Assembly: GCF_008369295.1 (NCBI RefSeq)
Contig: NZ_VOBG01000011.1
Span: 1 to 64,000 of the forward strand
Length of the DNA: 64,000 nt
Reading direction: 5' to 3'
Source: Pseudomonas sp. ANT_H4
GTDB lineage: Bacteria > Pseudomonadota > Gammaproteobacteria > Pseudomonadales > Pseudomonadaceae
Made by a program: the position numbers and the translations under genes. Below are positions 1-8,720 of the stretch, piece by piece. The notes under the pieces were generated by a model. That model searched no databases and was not told the DNA's origin. It was given only the letters and a program-made list of their open reading frames with translations. How positions within the stretch are numbered: position 1 is the first letter of the stretch; every line of letters starts with the position of its first letter.

Positions 1-100
1 GTGGTACGGCTTGGCGAGCGCAGTTTGTAACAGGTTTGTCCCAGTTTGGGAGCGGTGGTTGACGTTCATCGGCTGAAACCCCTGTATCCATTGGGTTTAG
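1..100. other. Left-edge sequence that interrupts a transporter gene
   Basis: This stretch is not continuous with the substrate-binding-protein frame that follows, because a TAG stop sits in that frame at 98-100. On the minus strand an open frame starts with ATG at 75 and runs off the left edge (MNVNHRSQTGTNLLQ...). It could be the beginning of a mobile-element or other gene, but I do not recognise it. The join at about 100-112 is where the upstream part of the binding protein has been lost. Confidence 0.3.
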
Positions 101-346
101 CCTCATAAGGTCGAGTTCTACAGCAACCCGCAAGTGGACACGCTGATCCGCGATGCCGCCGCCAACAACGACACCGCCAAGCGCATCGAACTGTACCAGC
201 AGGCGCAGAAGATCGTGCTCAAGGACAGCGTCTACGCCTACCTGTACCAGAAGAACTACAGCCTGCCGATGCGTGACTCGGTGAAGGGCTACGTGTTCCA
301 TCCGATGCTGGAACAGGTGTTCAACGTGGCTGAGATCAGTAAGTAA
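101..346 (+). pseudogene. C-terminal remnant of a peptide ABC transporter substrate-binding protein
   Basis: The frame is open from 101 and reads KVEFYSNPQVDTLIRDAA and onward, the typical C-terminal lobe of SBP_bac_5 (DppA/OppA-type) periplasmic binding proteins. Only about 80 residues are present, against roughly 500-530 for the family. A TAG stop lies immediately upstream in frame, so the gene is truncated rather than merely cut by the window edge. It precedes two permease and two ATPase genes in the same orientation, the usual position of the binding protein of such an operon. The transporter therefore probably lacks its own cis-encoded binding protein, unless another copy exists elsewhere. 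A GTG at 134 could open a short peptide, but I see no reason to think it is functional. Confidence 0.7.
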
Positions 347-362
347 ACAGCACCAGGGCTTT

Positions 363-494
363 TGTGGCGAGCGGGCTTGCCCGCGTTGGGTCGCGAAGCG
401 GCCCCACTGAGGTCACCGCATTCTGCCAGGGAGAACGAGGTGGTTGATTCTGGGGCTGCTACGCAGCCCAACGCGGGCAAGCCCGCTCGCCACA
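363..494. repeat. REP doublet (REPIN)
   Basis: Two 28-nt arms, 363-390 and 467-494, are perfect reverse complements of each other. They contain the GCGGGC-TTGCCCGC core typical of REP sequences in P. fluorescens-group genomes. The inner sequence also pairs partly (GCGGCCCC against GGGGCTGC). It lies between the truncated binding-protein gene and the first permease. REPINs of this kind are dispersed in trans by RAYT transposases; no RAYT gene is visible here. Another partial arm (CTCGCCACA) follows near 510. Confidence 0.85.
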
Positions 495-529
495 CCTAGC
501 AAACCTGCTCGCCACAACGAGGAGCCCCC

Positions 530-1546
530 ATGGCCTTCCTGAATATGTTGCGCAAACGCCTGTTCGGCCTGTTATTGGTCGTGGTCGGGGTTTCACTGAT
601 TACCTTTTGCATCTCCCATCTGATCCCGGGTGACCCGGCGCGGCTGATTGCCGGTGACCGGGCCAGCGACGCCATCGTCGAGAACATCCGTCACCAACTG
701 GGCCTCGACCTGCCGTTGTACCAGCAGTACGCCCGCTACATGAGCGACCTGCTCCACGGCGATCTAGGAACGTCAATCCGCACCAGCCGCCCGGTGCTGG
801 AAGACCTGCAAGCGTTCTTCCCCGCCACTCTGGAACTGGCCATCGCCGCGCTGCTGCTGTCGGTGCTGGTGGGCGTGCCGCTGGGAGTGTTGTCGGCGGT
901 CTATCACAACCGCGCCATCGACCAGATCGCTCGCACCCTGGCGGTCACCGGCATTTCCACTCCGGCGTTCTGGCTCGGCCTGGGCTTAATCGTGTTGTTC
1001 TACGGGCAACTCGGCTGGTTGCCCGGCAGCGGTCGGCTGGACGAAGGCCTGGAACCACCGCGCACCATTACCGGGTTCTACCTGGTGGACTCATTGCTGG
1101 CCGGTGATATCCCGCTGTTCCTCAATGCCCTGCAACACCTGATCCTGCCGGCGATCACCCTGGGCTTCGTCAACCTGGGCGTGGTGGCCCGACAGATTCG
1201 TTCGGCGATGCTCGACCAATTGGGCGAGGACTACATCCGCACCGCCCGCGCCTATGGCCTGTCGCGCTGGGCGGTAATCCTGCGCCACGCCCTGCCCAAC
1301 GCGCTGATCCCTTCGGTCACCGTGCTCGGCCTGACCCTGGGCGACTTGCTCTACGGCGCGGTGCTCACCGAAACCGTGTTCGCCTGGCCGGGCATGGGCG
1401 CCTATGTGGTCAAGTCGATCCAGTCCCTGGATTTCCCGGCGGTGATGGGTTTCGCGATCCTGGTGTCGTTTATTTATGTGCTGCTCAACATGGCGATCGA
1501 CCTGCTGTACCGGGTCATCGATCCACGTATCGGCGAGGTTAACTGA
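530..1546 (+). CDS. Dipeptide/oligopeptide ABC transporter permease (DppB type)
   Basis: The 338-residue inner-membrane permease belongs to the BPD_transp_1 family, DppB/OppB/NikB subfamily. The N terminus (RLFGLLLVVVGVSLITFCISHLIPGDPAR) is the characteristic first membrane helix followed by the PGDPA motif. The EAA-type loop that docks the ATPase is seen as EDYIRTARAYGLSRWAVILRHALPNALIPSVT. Length is normal for the family. ATG is preceded by a GAGGAG ribosome site. It is the first intact gene of a four-gene operon with the second permease one base downstream. Substrate cannot be read from the permease; peptides are the default for the family, nickel or other small solutes are possible. Confidence 0.9.
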   Translation: MAFLNMLRKRLFGLLLVVVGVSLITFCISHLIPGDPARLIAGDRASDAIVENIRHQLGLDLPLYQQYARYMSDLLHGDLGTSIRTSRPVLEDLQAFFPATLELAIAALLLSVLVGVPLGVLSAVYHNRAIDQIARTLAVTGISTPAFWLGLGLIVLFYGQLGWLPGSGRLDEGLEPPRTITGFYLVDSLLAGDIPLFLNALQHLILPAITLGFVNLGVVARQIRSAMLDQLGEDYIRTARAYGLSRWAVILRHALPNALIPSVTVLGLTLGDLLYGAVLTETVFAWPGMGAYVVKSIQSLDFPAVMGFAILVSFIYVLLNMAIDLLYRVIDPRIGEVN

Positions 1547-1547
1547 G

Positions 1548-2447
1548 ATGACTGCTCCGCTGACAATGCCTTTGCCGGTGCCCTTGGCCCAACGCCCAAC
1601 CTTGCGTGCGCGCCTGGCCTATCTGGGTTATCAGGTGCGACGCAGCCCGCTGACCATCGCCGGCCTGACCATCACGTTGGTGGTACTGGTTTGCATGGCC
1701 TTCGCCCCGTGGCTGGCCAGCCACGACCCCAATGCGCTGAACCTGGCCCAACGCCTGGCAGCACCGTCGGCCGCTCATTGGTTTGGCACCGATGAAGTGG
1801 GCCGCGACCTGTTCAGCCGGGTGCTGTATGGCAGCCGCCAATCGGTGGGCGTCGGCCTGTTCGTCGCCTTCGCTTCGTGCCTGGCCGGCGGCGTGCTGGG
1901 CTGCCTGTCGGGGATCATCGGCGGGCGTTTTGACGGTTTGATCATGCGGTTAATGGACATCATGCTCTCGGTGCCATCGCTGGTGCTGATCATGGCCCTG
2001 GCCGCCGCGCTGGGCCCCAGCCTGTTCAACGCAATGCTGGCGATCACCGTGGTGCGCATTCCGTTCTACGTGCGCCTGGCCCGCGGGCAAGCCCTGACCA
2101 TCCGCCAGATGGGCTACGTCAAGGCGGCCCAGACCTTTGGCGCCGGGCGCTGGCATATCGTCTCCTGGCACGTGGGCCGTAATGCCATGCCGCCGTTGCT
2201 GGTGCAACTGAGCCTGGACATCGGCAGCGCCATTCTCATGGCTTCGGCCCTGGGGTTTATCGGCCTGGGGGCGCAACAGCCCACCGCCGAATGGGGCGCG
2301 ATGGTCGCCACCGGGCGCAATTTCATTCTCGACAACTGGTGGTACTCGACCTTTCCGGGGCTGGCGATCCTGATCACCGCCACCGGTTTCAACCTACTGG
2401 GTGACGGTGTCCGTGACCTGCTCGACCCACGGCAACAGGGGAAATGA
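1548..2447 (+). CDS. Dipeptide/oligopeptide ABC transporter permease (DppC type)
   Basis: The 299-residue second permease of the transporter is of DppC/OppC type. The N-terminal OppC_N region (RRSPLTIAGLTITLVVLVCMAFAPWLASHDPN) is followed by HWFGTDEVGRDLFSRVLYGSRQS, a signature of this subfamily. The EAA loop is GYVKAAQTFGAGRWHIVSWHVGRNAMPPLLVQ. ATG at 1548 is chosen because it follows the upstream stop by one base and has GAGG-like sequence before it; the longer open frame from 1476 would overlap the first permease without need. It forms the membrane channel together with the DppB-type partner and is powered by the two ATPases downstream. Confidence 0.9.
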   Translation: MTAPLTMPLPVPLAQRPTLRARLAYLGYQVRRSPLTIAGLTITLVVLVCMAFAPWLASHDPNALNLAQRLAAPSAAHWFGTDEVGRDLFSRVLYGSRQSVGVGLFVAFASCLAGGVLGCLSGIIGGRFDGLIMRLMDIMLSVPSLVLIMALAAALGPSLFNAMLAITVVRIPFYVRLARGQALTIRQMGYVKAAQTFGAGRWHIVSWHVGRNAMPPLLVQLSLDIGSAILMASALGFIGLGAQQPTAEWGAMVATGRNFILDNWWYSTFPGLAILITATGFNLLGDGVRDLLDPRQQGK

Positions 2448-2449
2448 CC

Positions 2450-3436
2450 ATGTCCAGCCAAGCGGTGCTCGCCATCGACAACCTGAGCCTGGAATTCCCG
2501 GCTTATCGCAATAATGTCCAGGCTCTCAACGGCGTATCGCTGCACGTTAATCCGGGAGAAATCGTTGGTGTAGTAGGCGAGTCCGGCTCCGGAAAATCCG
2601 TCACTGCCATGCTCAGCCTACGCCTGCTGCCCGAACGCAGTTACCGGATCACCAACGGCAGCTTGCACATGCTCGGCCGTGACATGCTAGGTGCCAGCGA
2701 AAAAGAGCTGCTGCAGATTCGTGGCCGTGACGCAGCGATGATCTTCCAGGAGCCCATGACCGCCCTCAACCCGACGCGGCGTATCGGCCGACAGATGCTC
2801 GATGTGATCATCCACCACCAACACTTGAGCAAGGCCGAGGCAAAGGCCAAGGCCGTCGCCCTGTTGCGGGACATGCATATTGCCGACCCCGAGCAGATCC
2901 TCGACAGCTACCCTTTCGAGCTGTCCGGCGGCATGCGTCAGCGGGTGATGATCGCCCTGGCATTTTCCTGCGATCCGCAACTGCTGATCGCCGACGAACC
3001 GACCACCGCCCTCGACGTCACCGTGCAGCGCCAGGTGCTGTTGCTGCTGCGGGAAAAAGCTCGCCAGCACGGCACCGCGATTTTGTTGATCACCCACGAC
3101 ATGGCGGTGGTCTCGCAGTTCTGCGACCGGGTCTACGTGATGTACACCGGCGCGGTGGTGGAGGAAGGGCCGACAGCCTTGGTGATGGGCGATCCGCGCC
3201 ACCCTTACACCCAAGGCTTGCTCAGCGGCCTGCCCGAACAGGTAGAGCCCGGCGAGGACTTGCTGACCATTGCAGGGCAAGTGCCGAACCTGTCCGCCCT
3301 GCCCGCTGGCTGCACCTTTCGCGAACGCTGCCCCCAGGCCATGAACCAATGTGCCGAGCGGCCGCACCTTAACCTGATCGACCCGACCAGCCAACGTAAA
3401 AGTGCGTGTTGGCTGTCCGTTGCGGAGCCTGTGTAA
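2450..3436 (+). CDS. Peptide ABC transporter ATP-binding protein (DppD type)
   Basis: The 328-residue ATPase shows Walker A GESGSGKS, signature LSGGMRQR, Walker B LLIADEPTTALD and the switch His in LLITHD. The C-terminal oligopeptide-transporter extension (AGQVPNLSALPAGCTFRERCPQA) contains the cysteine cluster found in DppD/OppD. ATG at 2450 is preferred over ATG at 2444 because the AGGGGA ribosome site at 2437-2442 is correctly spaced only for the former; either start overlaps or abuts the DppC stop, indicating translational coupling. It energises uptake with the DppF-type partner in a heterodimer. Confidence 0.88.
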   Translation: MSSQAVLAIDNLSLEFPAYRNNVQALNGVSLHVNPGEIVGVVGESGSGKSVTAMLSLRLLPERSYRITNGSLHMLGRDMLGASEKELLQIRGRDAAMIFQEPMTALNPTRRIGRQMLDVIIHHQHLSKAEAKAKAVALLRDMHIADPEQILDSYPFELSGGMRQRVMIALAFSCDPQLLIADEPTTALDVTVQRQVLLLLREKARQHGTAILLITHDMAVVSQFCDRVYVMYTGAVVEEGPTALVMGDPRHPYTQGLLSGLPEQVEPGEDLLTIAGQVPNLSALPAGCTFRERCPQAMNQCAERPHLNLIDPTSQRKSACWLSVAEPV

Positions 3437-4386
3437 TGACTGTTTCCCAAGATCCATTACTGACCCTCAGGGACGTGCAGGTAAAGTTCCCGGTGCGCAA
3501 CGACTGGCTGGGCCGTCCCCAGGGTTTTGCCCACGCGCTCAACGGCATCGACTTGCAGGCCCGCCCCGGAGAAACCCTGGGCATCGTCGGCGAATCCGGC
3601 TGCGGCAAAAGCACCCTCGCCCAACTGCTGATGGGCCTGGTGGCGCCCAGCGCCGGTGATGTGCGCTGGGTCTACAGCAGCGCAAGGGAGCGCCATGCCA
3701 ATGTGCAGATTGTGTTCCAGGACCCGCAATCGTCCCTCGATCCACGCTTGCCTATCTGGAAGATCATCACCGAGCCGCTGTTCTCCCTCGGCGGCACACC
3801 CCGCAACCAGATGCGCGGCATCGCCGCCAAGGTCGCCGAGCAAGTGGGCATTCGCGCCGAATACCTGGACCGTTTTCCCCACCAATTCTCCGGCGGCCAA
3901 CGGCAACGCATCGCCATCGCCCGCGCCCTGGCGTCCAACCCGAGCATTCTGGTGCTGGATGAGCCGACCTCGGCCCTGGACATCTCGGTCCAGGCGCAGA
4001 TCCTCAACCTGCTGGCCGAACTACAACGGCGCCTGGGCCTGACCTATATCCTGATTTCCCACAACGTCTCGGTGGTGCGGCACATGGCCGACCGGGTCGC
4101 GGTGATGTACCTGGGGCAGATCGTCGAGTTGGGTTGTGCCAAGCAGGTGTTGGAGCTGCCACGCCATCCGTACACGCGCCTGTTGCTGGACGCAGTGCCA
4201 CGGCTGGGGGTGCCGCTGGACGATGAATACATCAGCGCGCCCACGGAGCTACCGGGTAATCGGGTACTGCCCAGCGGCTGTTTTTTTCTCGAACGCTGCC
4301 CGCGCCGCGCCGAAGGCTGCGAGCAGCCGCAACGGTTGGCGGGCAGTGTGCATCAGCAAGTGCGGTGTCACCTGGAGCATCCGTGA
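3436..4386 (+). CDS. Peptide ABC transporter ATP-binding protein (DppF type)
   Basis: The 316-residue second ATPase has Walker A GESGCGKS, signature FSGGQRQRIAIARAL, Walker B ILVLDEPTSALD and the switch His in LISHN. The C-terminal segment ELPGNRVLPSGCFFLERCPRRAEGC is the DppF/OppF-type cysteine extension. ATG at 3436 overlaps the TAA of the upstream ATPase by one base (TAATG), a classic coupled start; the open frame from 3406 is longer only by chance. It is the last gene of the transporter operon, followed by a stem-loop and the convergent alcohol dehydrogenase gene. Confidence 0.88.
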   Translation: MTVSQDPLLTLRDVQVKFPVRNDWLGRPQGFAHALNGIDLQARPGETLGIVGESGCGKSTLAQLLMGLVAPSAGDVRWVYSSARERHANVQIVFQDPQSSLDPRLPIWKIITEPLFSLGGTPRNQMRGIAAKVAEQVGIRAEYLDRFPHQFSGGQRQRIAIARALASNPSILVLDEPTSALDISVQAQILNLLAELQRRLGLTYILISHNVSVVRHMADRVAVMYLGQIVELGCAKQVLELPRHPYTRLLLDAVPRLGVPLDDEYISAPTELPGNRVLPSGCFFLERCPRRAEGCEQPQRLAGSVHQQVRCHLEHP

Positions 4387-4396
4387 GATTGGCGAG

Positions 4397-4418
4397 GGCT
4401 GCGTCCTCGGACGCAGCC
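4397..4418. terminator. Bidirectional stem-loop between convergent genes
   Basis: A 10-bp perfect inverted repeat (GGCTGCGTCC and GGACGCAGCC, only two bases between them) lies between the transporter operon and the convergent dehydrogenase gene. No long T run follows on either strand, so intrinsic termination is plausible but not proven. Confidence 0.5.
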
Positions 4419-4453
4419 TCGTTCCACTCGACTGCTATGCCGCAGTAACGAGA

Positions 4454-5521
4454 TCAGGCCGCGTGGCTTTCCTGCTTGAGGCTGTCCATGTCGATCACAA
4501 ATCGATACTTCACATCGCCCTTGAGCATGCGCTCGTAGGATTCATTGATGTTCTGGATATCGATCATCTCGATATCCGAGACAATCCCGTGTTTGGCGCA
4601 GAAATCCAGCATGTCCTGGGTTTCCTGGATACCGCCGATTAATGAACCCGCCAGGCTGCGGCGTTTGAAGATCAGGTTGAATACCGAAGGCGATGGATGC
4701 GGACTGTCTGGCGCACCGACCAACGTCATGGTGCCGTCGCGCTTGAGCAGGTTGAGGAAGGCGTCCAGGTCATGGGGCGCAGCCACGGTGTTGAGGATGA
4801 AGTTCAGGCTATTGGCAAACTTGGCCATTTCATCCGGGTTCTTTGATACCACCACTTCATCGGCGCCCAGGCGCAAGCCATCTTCACGTTTACTGGGCGA
4901 GGTGGTGAACAGCACCACATGCGCGCCCATGGCGTGAGCGATCTTGACCGCCATATGGCCCAGGCCACCCAGTCCGACTACCCCGACTTTCTGACCGGGG
5001 CCCACCTTCCAGTGATGCAACGGCGAATAAGTGGTGATGCCAGCACACAACAAAGGAGCGACAGCCGCCAGTTGGGCTTCGTCGTGGGAGATGCGCAGGA
5101 CGAACTTCTCCTTAACCACTATGCTGTCCGAGTAACCGCCGAAGGTGTTCTCGCCACCAAACACCGGGCCGTTGTAGGTGCCGGTGAAACCGTTCTCGCA
5201 GTACTGCTCTTCACCCTCGGCGCAGGACGCACACTTCTGGCAGCTGTCGACCATGCAGCCGACACCGGCCAGGTCGCCAACTTTGAATTTATTGACATTG
5301 GCCCCCACCGCCGTGATCCGGCCGACGATTTCATGACCAGGGACCGAAGGATAAAGGGTGTTGTTCCACTCGTTGCGCACGGTGTGCAGGTCCGAGTGGC
5401 AAACGCCGCAATAGAGGATGTCGATCTGCACGTCGTCCGCTCCCGGCGTACGACGTTCGAAGGTGAAGGGCTTGAGCGAGTCCTTGGAGTCACGGGCGGC
5501 GTAACTGTAAGTCTTGACCAT
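4454..5521 (-). CDS. Zinc-dependent NAD(P) alcohol dehydrogenase (YahK/AdhA/CAD-like)
   Basis: The 355-residue medium-chain dehydrogenase reduces aldehydes or oxidises primary alcohols with NAD(P)H in the cytoplasm. Catalytic zinc ligands are visible at C41-H42 (CGVCHSD) and H63-E64 (PGHE). Structural zinc cysteines are C94, C97, C100 and C108. The Rossmann glycine motif is VGVVGLGGLGHMAVKIA. Length is normal for the family. The start MVKTYSYAAR is chosen because an AGGTG ribosome site precedes it and the family begins close to this point; the open frame extends 44 codons upstream. It is divergent from the hydrolase gene at 5668, sharing a ~145-bp promoter region. Cofactor is probably NADP(H) by family resemblance. 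Confidence 0.88.
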   Translation of the reverse strand: MVKTYSYAARDSKDSLKPFTFERRTPGADDVQIDILYCGVCHSDLHTVRNEWNNTLYPSVPGHEIVGRITAVGANVNKFKVGDLAGVGCMVDSCQKCASCAEGEEQYCENGFTGTYNGPVFGGENTFGGYSDSIVVKEKFVLRISHDEAQLAAVAPLLCAGITTYSPLHHWKVGPGQKVGVVGLGGLGHMAVKIAHAMGAHVVLFTTSPSKREDGLRLGADEVVVSKNPDEMAKFANSLNFILNTVAAPHDLDAFLNLLKRDGTMTLVGAPDSPHPSPSVFNLIFKRRSLAGSLIGGIQETQDMLDFCAKHGIVSDIEMIDIQNINESYERMLKGDVKYRFVIDMDSLKQESHAA

Positions 5522-5667
5522 TTCGTTCACCTCATTTAAGACATTGAAGATCAGTTGACCAGCATAGCGGCTGAACCGTTCAATCGAGCACATCCGTACA
5601 AGCCCATCGCCTGGTTTCCAGCAATAGTGAGCCTTGCCACTCTTGACCCACAACCCAAGGAGTTTCT

Positions 5668-6486
5668 ATGAGCACGTTCGCCACCCAAGACGGTACTCAA
5701 ATCTATTTCAAGGACTGGGGTACCGGTAAACCGGTGCTGTTCAGCCACGGTTGGCCGCTGGATGCCGACATGTGGGAATACCAGATGGAGTACCTGAGCA
5801 GCCGCGGCTACCGCACCATTGCCTTCGACCGGCGTGGCTTCGGGCGGTCCGACCAGCCGTGGACCGGCAACAACTACGACACCTTCGCCGATGACATCGC
5901 AGGTTTGATCAACCACCTGGACTTGCAGGAAGTCACCCTGGTGGGCTTTTCCATGGGCGGTGGCGATGTAAGCCGCTATATCGCCCGCCACGGCAGCAAG
6001 CGTGTCGCAGGCCTGGTGCTGCTGGGCGCGGTGACACCGCTGCTCGGTAAAAAGCCCGATTACCCGCAAGGTGTCGACAGTGCCGTGTTCGATGACATCA
6101 AGGCGAGTTTGCTGAAGGATCGAGCGCAATTTATCGCTGACTTCAGCACCCCTTTCTATGGTCTCAATCAAGGCCAGAAGGTGTCGGACGGTGTGCTGGC
6201 CCAGACGCTGAACATCGCCCTGCTGGCGTCCCTCAAGGCTACCGTGGACTGCGTCACCGCCTTCTCGGAAACCGACTTTCGCCCGGACATGGCCAAGATC
6301 GATGTGCCGACCCTGGTGATCCATGGCGATGCCGACCAGGTCGTGCCGTTTGAAACCACCGGCAAGGTTGCCGCCTCGCTGATCAAGGGCGCCGAGCTGA
6401 AGGTCTATCCGGGCGCGCCCCACGGTTTTGCCGCTACCCACGCTCAGACCTTGAATGAAGACTTGCTGGCGTTTCTCAGTCGCTGA
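5668..6486 (+). CDS. Alpha/beta hydrolase (non-haem chloroperoxidase/arylesterase type)
   Basis: The 272-residue cytoplasmic alpha/beta-fold hydrolase has an oxyanion region SHGWPLDADMW and the sequence FDRRGFGRSDQP. The nucleophile is Ser95 in GFSMGGGD, the acid is the Asp of HGDADQVVPFE, and the His is in PGAPHGF. This pattern fits the cofactor-free haloperoxidase/esterase subfamily, whose physiological substrates are usually unknown. ATG follows an AAGGAG ribosome site. It is divergent from the alcohol dehydrogenase, which hints at co-regulation, for example under aldehyde or peracid stress; this is inference. A stem-loop follows the stop. Confidence 0.85.
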   Translation: MSTFATQDGTQIYFKDWGTGKPVLFSHGWPLDADMWEYQMEYLSSRGYRTIAFDRRGFGRSDQPWTGNNYDTFADDIAGLINHLDLQEVTLVGFSMGGGDVSRYIARHGSKRVAGLVLLGAVTPLLGKKPDYPQGVDSAVFDDIKASLLKDRAQFIADFSTPFYGLNQGQKVSDGVLAQTLNIALLASLKATVDCVTAFSETDFRPDMAKIDVPTLVIHGDADQVVPFETTGKVAASLIKGAELKVYPGAPHGFAATHAQTLNEDLLAFLSR

Positions 6487-6511
6487 GTCTTTGCCCCTCC
6501 TTGCATCACAA

Positions 6512-6537
6512 GGCGCGGCTCGCTCGCCGCGCCTTTA
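6512..6537 (+). terminator. Rho-independent terminator after the hydrolase gene
   Basis: The 8-bp GC-rich stem GGCGCGGC/GCCGCGCC (6512-6519 with 6526-6533) has a 6-nt loop and is followed by TTTAT. It lies 25 bases after the hydrolase stop. Confidence 0.75.
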
Positions 6538-6665
6538 TCACCGAGCTGTCCGGGGGTCTACTTGGACGGGTATCACGCCTTGCCGCTCATCATCGCGGCC
6601 CTAGCCCTGGAAGGCTGCCTGGTGATGCTCGGTTTTCTTGGCGGCCGTCGACCTGCTGGCGCCCC

Positions 6666-7880
6666 TCAGTGCTGGATCTGCACCCACATGATCCGCAACA
6701 GATGCTCGACGATCTGGCCTGCCGACACGTCCGACGCAGCTCTCGACTTGTCCGAGTTCTTCGGTCGAATGTCACGGTAGAAGGTGTCTTGCAAGCCGAG
6801 CAACTGCTGCTGTTGGCGGTGATTTCGGGCAGGCATGCACGGCGCTGTCCAGGCAAGTAACAGGCAGAGAATCACTGCTTCACGCAAGGCACCGCGTGGC
6901 CGGCTGTCGCCGGACCTGGCCAGCGTCTCGAACAGTTTGTGCAGGAAGCATGACAAGTGCAGCAACTCGCCCTCGCTTAGGTCGGGAGTTTTACTGACGG
7001 CGACTTCTACGCGGCAATTGAAACGTGTTTTCTGATCGATGGCGTCCAGCGCCTGCCAAGGGCGCGCACGCGCGCTGGCCACATCGAGCATATCGGCCTG
7101 AACGTCTTTAACCTCAAAACTGAAGCGTTCCTGATCGTAGGGATCATCCGCAAGCGGTTGACCACGATGCAGCATTACCGGCGCAGGAACAGGCGTTTTA
7201 TCCGAGGCATCCTGCAACTCCACATTGATAAAAAAGCCCAGGTGATCCAATGACGACAATGCGTTCAGGATGATCTCTAGGAGAAGCTGGCGGTAATCCC
7301 TGTTGGACTTCCCCTGATACTCCTGGATTGGCCCTTCAATGTCCTTGATGTCCCACAAGATGACTTGCAAACGTTCAGTCGCATCGCCGTACCAATAGCG
7401 CAAGCGCCCCGAAGCCTCACTCTCCAGCGCAGCAGCCTCCTGATGCGTCAGCACGCGCAACTGATCCTGCAACTGCTGGATGTGTTGCTGGTGGCCCTTG
7501 ATTGGCGCAGTCAGTAGCTTGTCCCGCGCCTTGAGGGACTTGGCCAGGTCAAGACCGAGCGCCAGCGTGCTGATGCGGGTTTGCCCGGTCACTGCGTCAT
7601 CGAAACGCGCCACCGGCACACGCCGGCCCAGGCCCAGCATCTCATCGCACCAGCCCGCGAAAGTCATGGCCTGCGCGGCGCCTATCGCTACCTTGCCCTT
7701 GAGGATGCGGTCCAGCACGGCTTCTTCCTCACCGGAAAAATCGGCGAGTACGTCATACCTGCTCAGCACACTGAGTTGTGCTGCCTTGGCCTTTTTTTCT
7801 AAACCCACGTTGCTCTCCATGACCACGTCTGCCAGGGCAGCGTCCACTGCCCAAATGGGCGAGAGCATGCCAGCACACAA
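6666..7880 (-). CDS. Hypothetical protein, possibly exported
   Basis: I do not recognise this 404-residue frame. It is open from just after the stop of the upstream acetyltransferase gene. The first candidate start is TTG at 7880, giving MCAGMLSPIWAVDAALA, which looks like a short or eroded signal peptide ending in AxA; an internal ATG at 7820 (MESNVGLEKKAK) is an alternative. The middle (SLKARDKLLTAPIKGHQQHIQQLQDQLRVLTHQEAAALESEASGRL) is likely helical or coiled coil. A hydrophobic stretch AVILCLLLAWTAPCMPA lies near residue 345. It is 31 bases downstream of the acetyltransferase and may be cotranscribed with it. Coding is supported by length and the absence of a longer competing frame, not by family membership. 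Confidence 0.55.
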   Translation of the reverse strand: MCAGMLSPIWAVDAALADVVMESNVGLEKKAKAAQLSVLSRYDVLADFSGEEEAVLDRILKGKVAIGAAQAMTFAGWCDEMLGLGRRVPVARFDDAVTGQTRISTLALGLDLAKSLKARDKLLTAPIKGHQQHIQQLQDQLRVLTHQEAAALESEASGRLRYWYGDATERLQVILWDIKDIEGPIQEYQGKSNRDYRQLLLEIILNALSSLDHLGFFINVELQDASDKTPVPAPVMLHRGQPLADDPYDQERFSFEVKDVQADMLDVASARARPWQALDAIDQKTRFNCRVEVAVSKTPDLSEGELLHLSCFLHKLFETLARSGDSRPRGALREAVILCLLLAWTAPCMPARNHRQQQQLLGLQDTFYRDIRPKNSDKSRAASDVSAGQIVEHLLRIMWVQIQH

Positions 7881-7910
7881 GGCAAAGTGCCAGCAACCGA
7901 AAGCCTTCCC

Positions 7911-8414
7911 TCAATGCACCGCTCGCGTTACCAGAAAACTCAACAATTGCGGCTCGTCATCCAGCTCGATGGCCTGCACCGGCCGTGGCAGGTTATCCAG
8001 CACCGTGCGCCAGAACGCTTGCGAGGCTTCATCCTGGTCATAAAAACGCACCAGCCAGTCGGCCTCGCCGCTGGTCAGAACCTGGGTGGCCAGGGCGCGG
8101 CCGATACCCTGGCGCCGATAGCGTTTCAAGATAAACAGGTCTGCCAGCTCCAGGGCATTGAGCCCCGGCAACTCGCTCTGCTCAATCAACAGGAAGCCGG
8201 CGATAAAACCGTCGACCAACAGCAGGTTGGCGCTCCATTGCGGGTCTTGCCAGTAGCGGGCCAGATGCTCTTCATGGATATAGAAACGGCCATCGACTTC
8301 AACGTCTTCCTGCTCCCAGTCCGAGGACTCATAGGCATAGAACTGGTAGAGGTTGCGGATCAGTTGAGCCTGCTCCGGGCCGGTTTGTATCAGCTCGACC
8401 GTGGTATCGCTCAT
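7911..8414 (-). CDS. GNAT-family N-acetyltransferase
   Basis: The 167-residue acetyltransferase has the GNAT acetyl-CoA signature at ADLFILKRYRRQGIGRALATQVL (motif A, R/Q-x-x-G-x-G/A). It is preceded by the typical beta strand with FLLIEQSELPG and followed by a conserved WLVRFYDQDEASQAFWRTVL region. It probably transfers an acetyl group to an amine of a small molecule or protein; substrate unknown. The tail reads ELDDEPQLLSFLVTRAVH. It is oriented with, and just upstream of, the unknown gene at 6666-7880. Confidence 0.82.
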   Translation of the reverse strand: MSDTTVELIQTGPEQAQLIRNLYQFYAYESSDWEQEDVEVDGRFYIHEEHLARYWQDPQWSANLLLVDGFIAGFLLIEQSELPGLNALELADLFILKRYRRQGIGRALATQVLTSGEADWLVRFYDQDEASQAFWRTVLDNLPRPVQAIELDDEPQLLSFLVTRAVH

Positions 8415-8720
8415 GGCTGAACCTCGGTCTGAAGTGGGTGAGGCAAAACGGTATCGCGGATCAGAACAGACATGGGCATCTCGGTAGAAAACAAATAGCG
8501 ACGGCGCCCCTGGAGATAGGCGCGTTGGGATCTGCCGCTATTGTTTACAAAACCGCTCGTCAACGCTATCAGGCTGACAAAATAGCCCTCATTAGGTCGG
8601 TAGTCGTTGCCGCTTGTCGGCGTAACGGGCATCAGGTGGTGGATGCACAATCGTGCAATACGCGTGGGCACGGCGCGATTAACGTCAGGCTTCGACTTCT
8701 TGAACACCCGAGAGACCACC
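8415..8720. other. Intergenic region, no gene seen
   Basis: This 306-base divergent spacer separates the acetyltransferase and cupin genes. Open frames here on both strands overlap the neighbours and lack family features or ribosome sites. It must hold the promoters of both flanking genes; I cannot point to convincing -35/-10 elements. Confidence 0.5.

Noticed and set aside
6501..6780. Plus-strand frames after the hydrolase gene
   Set aside because: The first spans the terminator and the second overlaps the end of the minus-strand hypothetical gene; no ribosome sites.
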